Below, one piece after another: positions 34,301 through 45,037 of a stretch of DNA of 64,000 nt. Source of the DNA: Myrica gale (Eukaryota; Streptophyta; Magnoliopsida; Fagales; Myricaceae); assembly GCA_963930655.1 (NCBI GenBank), contig OZ005621.1:1351001-1415000 (forward strand), in the 5' to 3' direction. A model generated the notes under the pieces. That model did no database searches. It saw nothing but the letters and a program-made list of their open reading frames with translations, and was not told the origin of the DNA. The position numbers and the translations under genes are program-made. The stretch's first letter is position 1; every line of letters begins with the position of its first letter.

Positions 34301-35150
34301 CCTCGATCGCATGAAAACCTTTAGCAGAGAGTAAAAGACTGTTTATCAAATTGACAAACTCGATCTATTTCAGGCGAGCAAAGAAACATGAAATTACTTT
34401 TCTGTATTCCCTACAGAGAATCACAAGTCGAATAACTACCGGCCAAAGGATCCGATTTCTATGGCCTTCGTAATCCTTGATTAAAAGAAGCAGTAATTCA
34501 CTAATTTATAAATCAAGTAACACATACGTTCAGAATAAGATCGAAAATTAAAGAGAACTAAACAACAAATTAAGGCGGACCTTGGCTTTGGGAATGACTT
34601 TAACGGCGACCTGTTGGCATTTGAGCTCGCCCTTCTTAAATTTGGCGGCGCAAGTGTAACCAAAATGCCCTCGCCCAACTTCTTCCCCCAGCTCGTACTT
34701 GTTGCCGAAATGCTTGGAGAACCCGAAGCTCTTGTCCAGCCCGGCCACCTGCTCCGCCTCGCTCCCCTCCGGTATCGCAGCCTCGTTCGGCTTCAACGAG
34801 GCGCTTCGCCTCGCCAGCACTGCTCGTATATGCTTCGCCGGCGACGGTGGAGGAAACGGCCGCTTGAAGAACCTCTTCGGCGTTGAGTTCGTGCTTACAT
34901 TCGCCGGAGATCTCCCCGGAGACTTCTTCGAGAACAGGTAGTGAGCCGGGCTTGGACTGTAGAACGGGAAGAACGGCGATTTCTTCCCGTTCTGCTCGCT
35001 GGTAGAGTTTTGGCTCTCGCCATTGGCGCCATCCTTGGCAGGGACGGAGTCATTCTGTACTGAAAGAGAATTGTCCTGGACAGGTTCGGGATCGGGTCTC
35101 GGCGAGAACGGGCTGGGGTTCGTGGAGGGCTTGGAGACGCAGAGACCCAT
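28371..35150 (-). CDS. CRK: CDPK-related protein kinase (CRK)
   Basis: Exons 34581-35150, 33304-33434, 33094-33135, 32785-32893, 32260-32338, 31834-32130, 31640-31752, 31279-31386, 31136-31198, 30881-31048 and 28371-28511 join in phase to 606 codons plus stop, the usual CRK length. The protein starts MGLCVSKP, a myristoylation (Gly2) and palmitoylation (Cys4) site, then has a Ser/Pro-rich variable region. Kinase motifs: GRGHFGYTC loop, VAVKVI lysine, HRDLKPEN, DFGLSDF and YYVAPEVL. The C-terminal EF-hand-like region is degenerate ([26 protein letters not shown]), as known for CRKs, which bind Ca2+ poorly. Known role: membrane-associated Ser/Thr kinases in hormone, growth and stress signalling. 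The last intron (2.4 kb) carries half-LINE copy C; smaller insertions sit in introns 3 and 5. Confidence 0.95.
28602..30710 (-). mobile_element. ORF1-only half-LINE copy C in the last CRK intron, apparently complete
   Basis: Flanked by ACTTAACTT at 28595-28603 and 30711-30719; its exact right edge is shared with the duplication. On the minus strand the order is a CT-rich leader, an uninterrupted 573-codon ORF1 (start 30554), a 3' region with TTGTACTGG and AATAAATTTGGCTTACTTATC, then A11. ORF2 is absent altogether, so the element must have moved with enzymes from a full LINE. It is in the same orientation as the kinase gene, whose splicing would remove it. Confidence 0.85.
28833..30554 (-). 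CDS. Intact LINE ORF1-like protein of copy C (573 aa)
   Basis: The N-terminal module (residues 1-120) has [20 protein letters not shown], then [40 protein letters not shown] and GW, matching copies A and B. Residues about 200-530 are a Gly/Ser/Pro-rich region with internal repeats ([15 protein letters not shown] twice near the end). The C-terminus is basic ([20 protein letters not shown]). The pattern of strands followed by a helix in the N-terminal module, seen twice, suggests a nucleic-acid-binding fold; this is inference. The frame has no stop over 1.7 kb, so it is either young or kept. Confidence 0.8.
   Translation of the reverse strand: MSFSRRFSVEAKEFRVSVFVNGVVQLSEWSRKVTSLIFLGRFGADWIVNVVRRLEMVANTEEVVVKLNEASRGLLAQRCSNKAGRFVAIAEFGGGRRQGVVMVPEGKGGVGWKRLADVFKEVVSHLSLSYSRKEGSGGAGERQELSFVDVLKKGLLRESLRGQSSAVERLGVSRDEVGKTKETHNVSFSNLNSDMSFPKGPTVTAEAAGVVSVWRQKLMGIRKEVDELLELLGSANGLGILQLGSETGVGVLQLGSENGSDPRDGPRLFEGPSSSGLKLGGMEASAGLSGALVVTEGGAVHPIVSVELGGMEGHSAPEFKSPAPSVVVGDFPETLPAPEYSPDNGSALADGLSGVIELGGREGNSSAADTLSSAPSVVDGDCPEASQTPELSPEVSPEGTFEGLPSGAMVVYAGGGGHDGGGHDGPISAGFAGPWAGGGAGHEGALVVAGHDGLGSAGPISGPLLGGQEEGVLVVAGHDGLGSAGPISVPSNVMKGESPAWVLDMVSSVGNMVGLSCGGQEDKLRDLFAALERDRVQPCSKKSRKSKGKMIRELQGLKSSVNYDGAPSIDRNT
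32141..32189 (+). repeat. Near-empty retro-insertion in CRK intron 5
   Basis: ATTGAAACATGTCAAAAC (32141-32158) recurs as ATTGAAATATGTCAAAAC (32172-32189), one mismatch in 18. Between them are 13 bases, TTT plus A10. The intron itself is only 129 bases long. Confidence 0.65.
33028..33073 (-). repeat. Near-empty retro-insertion in CRK intron 3
   Basis: AGTACAGTATTGGACCTT occurs at 33028-33045 and 33056-33073, identical over 18 bases. The insert is TTTTTCTAGT, ten bases, whose minus strand reads ACTAG plus A5 (or A7 counting the shared TT). Confidence 0.75.
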
Positions 35151-36040
35151 TCGAATGGCCTCTCAAGCAGAGAGCCAAAGGATTCCAACTCCAATCCCAG
35201 GTCAGAACATCGAAATTATTATGGATAAAGGATTTGAAATGCTTCGGAAAATTAAAAATAGGGACTGGTTTTATAAAAACTCAGCTTTGTCTGGGAGCGA
35301 TTGGAAATCTTAACCATGGTGGGAGAAAGAGAGAGACAGAGACGGACAGATCCGTAGAAGCTGATATAAGGGATCGACAATTGCTTCGCTTTTCTTGATT
35401 AAAAGTGTTATTGATGAATGAAATATACGAAAAATTGCTTTGGGCTCTTCTTCTGTTTTTTTCAAGTTTTTTATAGAAGAATTTGATGGTTCAGTAAGAT
35501 CAATTTTATTAATTTATAAAATGAATAATCAAATTCTTTTTAGAAAAATATAAAAAGAACACAAAAGAACGACAAACATTTTTCATTACTGTATAATACG
35601 TGTAGGAGCGTAAGAGGTCCAGTATGTACAGTACTGCTTTAGTCCACGTGGCGCCATCGAGGGCGAGTAGGGAGAGTAATTGATATAGTTGCGGTTGCAG
35701 TTCCTTGATGAACGCGTTGGGGTCGTAAATACAAGACCCAATACGTTCTCGTACCATTAAGACGTTAAAACCATTTTCCCGGGAAAGTGGCGGAACGACA
35801 AGTCGCCAAAAGTCAAAACCACGCCGTTTATCTGGCTTCCTTCTTAGAGACGCTGCCTTTATTTAGTTTTTTCAATTATTGAAATAATATAAAAATAAAA
35901 TCCCAATTTTATATGGTTTAGGCGATGGGTCCTATACTAGCTTCTCGTACAATTTTATGTGCATCCATTTTCACGTTTTAGAGACAATTATTTGAACAAA
36001 ACTTCCAGTTGGTAACAATTGAAATGCTGAGACCAAGAGG

Positions 36041-36217
36041 ATGTTCGGTTGGTTAGTTTTTTGAGAATTTTTTGTGTTTTAAAAATTTTTAGGCGATGTT
36101 AACTTTATTGATATGCGTGTGTTAGTTATTTTTAGGTGAGGTTAAAAAATATGTTCGGTTTGTGTATTCTCAGAATTCAAAAATTCCTGAGAATACATAA
36201 ATACCGAACAGCCCCAA
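36041..36217. mobile_element. MITE with GGNTGTTCGGT ends
   Basis: Begins GGATGTTCGGTTGGTT and ends AATACCGAACAGCCCC. The core GTTAACTTTATTGATATGCG is shared with both arms of the foldback at 16136-16500. The exact target duplication is unclear. Confidence 0.65.
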
Positions 36218-36343
36218 GAAATGAGCGGTCCAATTCACATGACATTGGGGGCATTATGTTGCTATTTGTAAGTGGGTGAAAGGGAGTGCACAAACTTTTC
36301 TCTGCCCAATCCACATGGAATATCTCTTTTTTTTAGATATAAT

Positions 36344-36679
36344 TAGGGGTGGGCAAACCGGGTTCGGGTTCGAAAATTTCAACCCGAACCCGACCCGAAT
36401 ATTTCGGTTTTTTTGTGAGGAAACCCGAACCCGAACCCGAAAAAACCCGAAAATATCGGGTCGAAACGGATCGATCCGGTTCGGAAAATACGGGTCACAT
36501 GGTGATGGTGTTATATTTTCGGGTTCGGGTTTAATTTCGAGTTTTTTCATATACTCGAACCCGAAAATCGGTTTTTATTTGCATGTAAACCCGAACACAA
36601 ACCCAAACCCGCCTAAACCCGACCCAATCGGGTCGGGCCGGTTCGGGTTGTCGGGTCTCGAGTTTTTTGCCCACCCCTA
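36344..36679. mobile_element. hAT MITE, 336 bp, full of CCCGAA repeats, 8-bp target duplication
   Basis: The ends are TAGGGGTGGGCAAA and TTTGCCCACCCCTA, flanked by GATATAAT at 36336-36343 and 36680-36687. The interior is dense in AACCCG/CGGGTT units in both orientations, far richer in CpG than the surroundings. The open frames seen across it on both strands are a product of this repeat and not genes. Confidence 0.92.
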
Positions 36680-37189
36680 GATATAATTGTCTCAATAAGA
36701 AAATACAAAAAAATTAGAAAAGAGGACGAAAGATATTTGCATTTGATTACTTTATTCGATCATTCGGGATTTAAACCAATACGGATATTTGTTCTATTCC
36801 ATTTTGATCTTAGATTGCCGTCAAAATAAATATTGTTTAGTATAATCCACTCAACGACGGAGAGATTAGGTTGTTGTTTAAATTAGAAAGATATAAATTA
36901 TAAGTGACAATATTAAAAAATGTAAGATTTATCTTTGTTATATTTATATATTTTCAAAATATACGGTAAATTCAAGCAGGTGCGGCAAAAAATCCTAATG
37001 GATACTTTATTTTTGGAGTTTAATGGGTGTATGAAAAAAATATTAATTTTTTTAGAATTTTATAAGTATTAGTGAAAAATACAGCAGATAAAAAGAATCT
37101 CAAGGGCATATCTAAAAAGTCAAGAACATGAATTGTCATATGAGGCATTACAATGCAATTGCAATCCTTAGCCTCAACGCGTTAGAAAC

Positions 37190-37376
37190 GGAGGTTGCGT
37201 TTGTTTGTCTAAAATTTTTGGGTCTAAAATTTTTAACAATATAAATACATTTCAAAAATTTTAACTTTTATCCACACTTTAAACTTTTCACAAACTCAAA
37301 TAAATTTCAACATTCAAAAGATTCACAAAAATTTTAGAAATATTTTTCAAAATTTCGGTAAACAAACTCTACCTCC
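37190..37376. mobile_element. MITE, GGAGGTTGCGTTTGTTTG ends
   Basis: Begins GGAGGTTGCGTTTGTTTG and ends AAACAAACTCTACCTCC, 187 bp, with an AT-rich interior (TTCACAAACTC, AAAATTTTAG). No clear target duplication. Confidence 0.6.
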
Positions 37377-37566
37377 CACGTCCATGTAAAGCAAGTACAA
37401 GTCGCGGTCTATTTTCCAATAATAAATAAAACTAATTATTTTATGTTAAAAAAAAGTATAATAGGGATGAGAATTTGGACACTCAAATCGTGATTTGGGC
37501 TGGCCATTTTTCCAATACGGTCTCAATTTTTTTAAAATAAAAAAAAAATGTGGGAGAAATGTAATT

Positions 37567-37746
37567 GGGGTGCATTTGCACCAAATATTTTACAAAATAT
37601 TTCACCAACTCACAATAAAATACTATAATATAACCTCTCTCTTCCATAAAAAAATATAAAAAATTACTTCTCTTTTCACTTTTTCACTAAACCCAATACC
37701 AACACTAAACTCAATACCAAAAATTTTTTCAACACAAACATAACCT
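37567..37746. mobile_element. MITE, near-copy of that at 21177
   Basis: Shares AAAATATTTCACCAACTCAC, then TAAAATACTATAATATAA, and the end ACACAAACATAACCT with the copy at 21177-21373, same orientation. Confidence 0.6.
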
Positions 37747-38804
37747 GGGTTATGTAACGCATGGCCTTTTCATTGGCCACTAAGCCGAGGAGTAGACCCT
37801 GTAAAATGGCGAAGGGTAGAGAGTAGGTGCTAGGAATCTAGATTTTGGATCTCCAAATCCCACTGGTTTTTATTGGTCAGGAGAAGTGTGAGAGTTTTCA
37901 CACAATCTTTTGAAAGATTTTAGCGTGCGTTCTCTCTTTCGTGGATTATACGAAGAGGGGAACAATATGAACTCATGGATGACGCACCGACGAAGTGAGA
38001 ATTAATTCTTGAAATTATAGGAGCTGCTGCATGCCACCACCAAATGAATATCATATTGCCAACAAAAGATAAATACCAAGGGTTCATAATATGAAGTGGC
38101 AAACATATAAATTCCTCCTTCTTCGTCACCCCTTTGTTTTTTTGTCTAGCTGCTCACTCAAACACCATCGTCACTAACCTCTCCACTATACTATGCTTTT
38201 CGTTTGTTCTTGTTTGTCTTAATTTTTGTAGACTTAATTATCCCGCTACGATCATTGTAATATTGATGTTTAATAAATCAGTCTCTAACGTATAACTTTG
38301 AACATATCATTTCTTATAATCTATTTTTTCAGATATATAGATCATCTTGTACACTAAACATTAACTCACTAATTAAGATGAAATTTGAGATAAGCTATCC
38401 GCCCCTGATAAAATAGACATCCTAACACCAATTCATCATCGGTCTTCCATTAATCGGTTATTTTTTAATGAATAAAAGGGTCTATATGTCTGAAAAATGA
38501 ACCAATGTGATTGGTATATTCAAAATTGTATTTAAAATATTAATTTGTTAAAAATAAATACAACAAGGATTGTAGCCGCAATTTAATCATTTTTTAAAAT
38601 CATTATATTTATGTTTACACTTCGTTTAATTGTTATATAAATTACCGTGTATTATAGTCATACATGTGGACTATTTAGTGTCAATTTCCGAATAACTCAT
38701 ATTGATATAAAAAATGACTTAAGAAATTTTAAAATTCAATTAAAGAAAACAAAATGATGAAAACTTATAAAAAAAAAAAAGTCATTAGAAATAGAAGCAT
38801 ATTA

Positions 38805-39045
38805 AGGCTATGTTTGGATTTGTTTTCAAAATATTTTAAAAAAAAATTCAGAATCATTTTTCCATCGATTCTAATACTTTTTAACAAATTTTAATAACTT
38901 TTTACAAATTCTAACAACTTTTAACAAAAATTTTACAAACTTTAACAACTTTTAACAAACTTTTCACCAATCTGAAAAAAAATCTACACAACTTCAAAAA
39001 AATCAAACACAAAAAATGATTTTAAAACCAAACCAAACATAACCT
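38805..39045. mobile_element. MITE, AGGCTATGTTTGG ends
   Basis: Begins AGGCTATGTTTGG and ends CCAAACATAACCT, 241 bp, 12 of 13 terminal bases inverted. The interior is TTTTTAACAAATT-type repeats. Confidence 0.65.
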
Positions 39046-39956
39046 AAATATTTATTTTTCCTTAGGACGGTTGATTTGGATAGCCGCCCACTACTTATCA
39101 TCTTCTATTTTATGACAACTGGTAGCAACATTTAGCAACATTTTTATCTATGCCACAATTGAGTTCTGGGTTTGACTTTTGTGTTAAATGATGTGATGAG
39201 CTTTTTTAAAACCTTGTCGTGGTGGCCAAGAAAAACTTTCCTTTCGGGTATTGGCTGCAAATAAAATGGATCCGGTCCAACCTAAACAAGTTATACTACT
39301 CGTCAAATAATAGCAACGTTGTTAGATTAAATAATATTATCGAAATAATATTTTTAAATTAAATTATGGGTTCAACTTTTCTGGTCCACACAACATGATC
39401 GTTATAATTTCGGTATTGACTTTTAATATCCTATGATCTAAGTTTGACCACCTAAAGGCTGAAATAATCATCAAATACACTCAAAATGTCTGAATAAATT
39501 GTATCTTCCCCGAGTCAAAATGAACCCTCTAGAGAAAGTCCAAAAGATGCCTCGTGGCGGGACCAGGACCGAATTTGAAGGGGTTAACTCTTAAGAAAAA
39601 ATACAAAAAAAATAATTAACTACTTAATACGCAAAAATTTCTTAGAGTTAAAATATTCAAAATTAAAGATTAAAAGCATTAAAAATATATTATATTAAAA
39701 TAAAAGTACCGTGTTATTTGTTGAGACTGATAGATGTCAATTGGATCCTACGGTTCTACATATTCTCTATATCGTGTCCGTGTGCAAATAAAATATGTGA
39801 CACATTTTGTCGCTGATTTCTGAGTGCTTCACATTGTTTTCTAGCATCATTGTGAGCACTATTAACTGCACAAACATGGTCACCAAATACCTCAACTCCC
39901 TTTTTTCAATTGTTAAACCCTATAGATGTAAATACATCACCCCCGGATCTTGATCC

Positions 39957-40379
39957 TCAATTTCGCCTAACTAGATAACACCACAAGCAATACGCAACAT
40001 CCTCTGTTACACTGTATTCCAACCATTCATATTCTTTGAACCATGACTCCAAAAAACCTCTCATTCGGTTTCCATATTTATTCTTAGGAAAATCATGCAC
40101 AAGCAGCTGACAATGACATTTTATCAAATACTCCTTACGAACTTGGTCCTTAATTCCAACATCATATTATTTAATGAGTTTACATAACCCTGGGTCAGCA
40201 ATAATATCATCTGGACTAAACAAAATACGAGGTTTTTTTGAGCTAATATTCGACTCAGAAGTAGCAGACACGCTAAGAGTATTAGACGACCCCGTTGATT
40301 TTTTTTTATCAAAAACTTCTCTATTATCTAAACAAAACAAAACCAAAACAAAATTTATCAATTTAATTTCACAAGTCAC
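39957..40379 (-). pseudogene. hAT-type transposase fragment (TTF zinc-finger region)
   Basis: Read in one frame, it gives FSPDDIIADPGLCKLIK, a TAA stop at about 40168, then KDQVRKEYLIKCHCQ, FPKNKYGNRMRGFLESWFKE, YEWLEYSVTEDVAYCLWC and a final TGA at 39957. This resembles the TTF-type zinc-finger start of plant hAT-derived (DUF4371) proteins; the Cys pair YCLWC is present. The bulk of the transposase is missing. A hAT-like end (GTGGCGGGACCAGGACCG) lies at about 39556, so the fragment probably belongs to a decayed element of roughly 1 kb. Confidence 0.75.
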
Positions 40380-41590
40380 AACCTATTGTCCTAATCACAA
40401 TTTCACAACCTAAGACCCTAATCACAATTTCACTATCTAGTCATAATCATAATTTCAATATAATTTCAAAACTTAATCAATAATCAATAACCACGATAAT
40501 ATGAAAAAGAATTTGGAGTACAGCAATCTTAAAATCAAATAAGGCTTGTAGTGAGATTTAAGGGACCGTTTAGTTAGAGTATGTATATCTTATATATATA
40601 AAAAAAAATTAACGTGAACCATCAGGGCCCTGTTGCCCCCCGCATCCGCCAATGTGTGCAGAGAAAAGTGAGGGAAGAAAATGGTGGAACTTCAACGTCG
40701 CCTTCCTCCCTCCCACGGTCACCCCCCATAAAAGTAAAAAATTGCTCACGTCCCGTTTAACTGCTCCGTGCGTTTTGTACAAAGCTAGCCCCAGACATGA
40801 TGCGCATGCTTACCTTGCACCCAGAACAAAATCGAGTGCACCGATTGCACCGTGGTCCCTTCCTTCTCTTTCTGCGGAAAACCGGAAAAAAAACATATTT
40901 TTTTCTTAAGTAGGGGTTGCAAACAGTCTCAGCATGGATTGGAATTTTGTCATATATGCAAACAGTATAAAAAAAAAAACCTCTTTGACTTTGAAGGGAA
41001 GCTCAGGTGGCTCTAGGTATGATTTGCTCTGTAGTATCATCTCTCTGTTGCTTGGTTAGCTTAAAAAGAGAAAAGTGGATAGAAGGTGCTTGTCAAACAG
41101 GTCATGGCGAGCCTGGGTCCCATTCACCATCACTCTGGATGACTTTCTTAATTCGCTATCAAGCCACATATTGTTGGCCAGTTTCGGGATTTAGCTTCAA
41201 CAGGATTTGAGTGTAGCTTTATCCAGGTCGCCTGGACATTTTTGTTCTTGCATCTGATAAATTGCAATAACCATGTGAACTTCAAATACGAAATCAAAGA
41301 TTACAAATTAGAGTTCCAAAAATTTAATTTTAAAATTCCCATAAAGGGAGATTAATCATTATTACAGAATCGTGTAGCAGTTTGGGTACATTTCAGGAAC
41401 AGCAACATATTATTGTTATTTGCAGATAATCCAATGCCTGGGCGTATTGGGTTAAACTGTTAGTCTTCAACGATGCAAGTAGTTCCTTTCAGAAGTCCAG
41501 CACGCCACTGCTTCGAAATAGTTACTTTCAACTTGGTTGTGCCGATGCTTGAAATTTAAGTGAGTAAAATCCTAGCACTCAGTGCACGAA

Positions 41591-44500
41591 CTAACCAGAG
41601 GTTTTGTCCCCACCAAAACCTGACTCCAGAAATCCTGTTTGGTTGAGATGGCTAACATCACCCCGCGATTTTATGGTCCACATGTTCCCATCTGACAAGT
41701 GAAATATGCTGACAGATGTATTCAGGATCTTCCCTCCAGACCTTACATTTGGGCAAGCCCGCTTGTACAGAGTTCTGATGACACCCCCATGAGTAACCAC
41801 GACAACTCGTTCTCCTACAGCCAACAAAAGCAGCTTAGAACTGTTTGTTTGTTTGTTTGTTTTGGTAAGTAGCTTAGAACTGGTTTCTCCTCTTAGAAAG
41901 TCTTATATACTTGTGTAATAGGTAGGCCCAATGGTTTTGGAGCTCTAATGGTCTCCACAATCAAACTAAAGGTCAGTAAGTGAGAGATGGAGTTAATCCA
42001 TGCTATGGTTAAGCGGTACCCATAGAGGTAGAATTTAAGTTCACAGCACATTAGTGAAGTAAGCAAGCAAACCCCAAAATGAAGAAGGGCAATGCACCTA
42101 CTGGTAATAAAGAAAAAAAATGACATCTTAATCTTCAAAATGTCAAATAGAGAAGCTATAAAAAAACAGACAGCCTAAATGTCATGATCAATACCCTTAT
42201 GCTTTCTACCAATTCTCTCCAGTGAAGATGTGCAACGATCATAAAGTTGACTAAGACTTTCTCCACCACCCTGCAAGTGTAATACGAAGGAAAGGGATTG
42301 ATCCCAACAAATTCTGTCATTTCCAAACTATAAGCACATGCAGATTCAATATATAAATCGAACAAAAATTATTTCAGATGAAGTACAAGTAAAGCCAGGC
42401 CAAGGTGGGCGTGAAACACAAATCCCAGCTAGAGGTCTAAAAGCCTTACTAGAGCCCAACAGTACTTGGGCACAAATCTATGGAATAAACTCGAAGACGA
42501 TGCTGCTGACCGGAGTTAGCCAAGACATAGAAGAACTAGTTTGCAGTTTCGAATATATTCTTGATCACACGTTTCCCTTTTAACCCAAGTCATTCAACTG
42601 ACCAGGGTCGACAGTTTGGAGATATCCTCACTTTGTGAACACAATATCAGAAATGTCTCCAGCTGCCAAATCTGTGATAGATATTGCCACTTTAATTTGT
42701 CTGAGCAAGACTAACATGAACATCTATATGTCTGAAGTGTATGTATTTCCTACACTGGGTAATTGGGTAAAATTCAGGCTCAGATTTTTCCACTGGAAGG
42801 ACCAAGTTAGGATCAGCTTGGCCTATGCTGACACCCCTCTCACGAGCCACAAGGTTCTGTAACAGTGTAATACAGCTCTAAAGTACAAACAGAGTACTTA
42901 CTGGAATTTCCTGATCTGCCCTGTGATTTAGAAAAGCCTTGTAAGCCTCAGGACTCAGTTTGGCAGCGTCACTTAGTACAAGGCCTTGGAGATCCCCCAG
43001 GTGTCTTTCTCGGAGGTCACGTTCTGTAATAATCTGCAATTTAAATTCAATGAACATGACAAACTTAGATTGCCTAGTACCCTCGAAACCATGAATCTCA
43101 AAAGCTAGAAATTAGTGCACTACTCTATACTGATTATTGCAAGATTTAACAATGTGAAATATTGCAATTATTGTACCACAGAAATTAAAGAGAAAAAGGA
43201 AACAAAATTATGAGAGATAAAGACAACGAATAAAATACCATAGAAATTATCGCATCAAGAATATACACCTATAAGGCATGCTTTGAACTGAGGACACTCT
43301 TATACCAGTGGCAGACTTTATCAGCTAAACTACTCGACTCCTTTAGCCATACAGAATCAATTATTGTGTCTTAGATTGGCATTGCATTCTGCATTTTACT
43401 CTTAATTGTCCCTTAACCAGACGATCTGGGACGTTATTATTCCTAAAGTACCAATTCACATAGAGGAGTAGATTGAGCCAATCGTTTTAAAACCTAGGGA
43501 ATCAGTTTACTATTCTGAACTAAATTCCAAGGCATACCTTAATGAGAAAAATTCCTGCATTAAATCCTTATGCTATTGTTCATAAGTAGGAAAACCACAT
43601 ATGGAGAAATGATGAGAAGTTTATGAAATTGTTCGATCGCGTCCAACAATAACCAAGGACTACCCTAGTTGAATTGCGTGATTGAAGTGAAAGGTGCTCA
43701 TATCTCAATAAGGAAACCATCACTTAAAAATTTAGCAAACAGCATGACCCTACATATGGTACCAAAGCAGAAATAAGGCCAACATCAAACAGTTGATGAA
43801 AGATTTTTAGTTGGGTAATTATGAAAACCATGATTCCATCAGTGAGTGGTTCCAGGTCAGTTTGTTAAGAAAGCACCATAAGTTCATACTGGTCTAATCA
43901 TGCCTCAATGTCCAGATTATACTTTGAAAAAGTAAATTGATAAAGTGAATGCTTTCAATGTGATACTACATACATAGCTATAACCACAATTTTAGGGGGA
44001 CAAAAGAAAACTATAATCACAGTTGAAATCAGAGCCATCATTTCCTCACGTCTGTTCTACAAAGTATAATGGGCTACAACTTCAAGAAATTAGCTTCTCA
44101 ATGGATACCTCTAGCCCAACACAGGTGTTCGCAATTATCTGTTCAGTTTCAAGAGCCCGCTTCAAGTCAGAAGAATATACAACGGAGATTTTAGGCTCCC
44201 TGGAGAGTCTATCAGCCACCTTTAGGAAAAAGAAGATTAAGTTGTAACGCCAAGGCGACAAGGCTCATACCAATTATCTTGGTTTTAACTGCAGAACCAA
44301 GGAATGAAGCATATAGCTGATAACTTACTGCATTGGCTTGTTGTCTCCCAGCATCATTTAGTTCGACATCCAGATGTCCCTGTAAGTTGTATGTAAAAGA
44401 AAAACTATTGAAGAAGTGTGCAAAAATAGAGCCAAATAAAAGAAACAACAAACAACGAAACGCAAACCACCAAAACTAACGTAATGCTCCTGTAATGTTC

Positions 44501-45037
44501 GACATCCAGATGTCCCTGTAAGTTGATAGGATTTTTGTGACTATCTAAGTTTCTAACATGTCCCCTAGATATACAATGTGTAGAAAACCACCAAAACTAA
44601 TCGGGAAATATCGAAAGAAAACCATTTTCATAGGTCGCAAATTATAAATTTGTGAGCTTATCTAATGGAAAGGGACACATCTCATATGCTTTAGGAAGGT
44701 AACAAATCTTCCTGCTCATGTATTCTTGTCATCTAAACATCCACAAATAGAGATCAATCAATTAACCGACGTCGTTTTGAGCTCCTGAGCAAGCCGGATT
44801 TTTTACACGTTGTGAAGTCTGAAAAAGAGAAGTACCTGAATTCTTCCATCGACATTCCACTCTGTTTCACCGTGACGCACCACAATAATCTCGGCGTAGG
44901 TTGGATTTACCACGCTGAAAAAAAAACCCATTTTTTCTCTTATAACCAACAAAAACCGGGAAAAAGAAAACCTTTTTATTGCAGAATGTTAGATGGGGAT
45001 CGGACCTGGTTTCGGACTCGGACTCGGACTCGGCCAT
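41591..45037 (-). CDS. Phosphoglycerate mutase-like protein (histidine phosphatase superfamily)
   Basis: Exons 45006-45037, 44836-44914, 44329-44379, 44109-44219, 42902-43033, 42195-42270 and 41591-41814 join in phase to 234 codons plus TAG, close to Arabidopsis At3g50520. Motifs: the phosphohistidine site VVVRHGETEWN, GHLDVELNDAGRQQA, VYSSDLKRA, LRERHLGDLQGL, GGGES and the second catalytic His in VVTHGGVIR. Known chemistry: a covalent phospho-His intermediate; members act as cofactor-dependent mutases or as phosphatases, and the substrate cannot be told here. The frame stays open upstream of the chosen ATG, with in-frame ATGs at 45223 and 45289, giving an Arg/Ser-rich extension that looks like an organelle transit peptide. 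A near-empty insertion sits beside the last acceptor. Confidence 0.92.
41832..41882 (-). repeat. Near-empty retro-insertion in intron 6 of the mutase gene
   Basis: AGCTTAGAACTG stands at 41832-41843 and 41871-41882. The 27-base insert reads, on the minus strand, ACTTACCAAAA followed by CAAA repeats, close to the ACTTATCAAAA tail of the local L1 family. It begins 17 bases from the acceptor of the last exon. Confidence 0.7.
44361..44525. repeat. 29-base copy of the exon 3 acceptor in intron 2 of the mutase gene
   Basis: Positions 44361-44389, which span the start of exon 3 and its splice acceptor, recur exactly at 44497-44525 (GTTCGACATCCAGATGTCCC and the next nine bases). The second copy lies in a 103-base block flanked by two near-identical 17-mers (MAAACCACCAAAACTAA at 44464 and 44584). 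Confidence 0.8.

Larger units (their letters stand above)
35151..41590. other. Gene-poor, transposon-rich interval upstream of the kinase gene
   Basis: Its first 300 bases should hold the CRK leader and promoter. The rest holds MITEs at 36041, 36344, 37190, 37567 and 38805, a hAT transposase fragment at 39957-40379, AT-rich unique DNA, and from about 41340 the 3' untranslated part of the mutase gene. No plausible host gene was found. Confidence 0.6.

Noticed and set aside
36254-36680. Long open frames with NPNPTRI or RTRPEY repeats
   Set aside because: They are translations of the AACCCG hexamer array in a hAT MITE.
38764-38790. ACTTATAAAA plus a long A run as another tail-only L1 insertion
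   Set aside because: No direct repeat flanks it.
43034-44108. Donor GTATCC in intron 4 of the mutase gene suggested a second U12 intron
   Set aside because: No TCCTTAAC-like branch site lies near the 3' end, which reads AAATTGCAG; an ordinary U2 intron fits.
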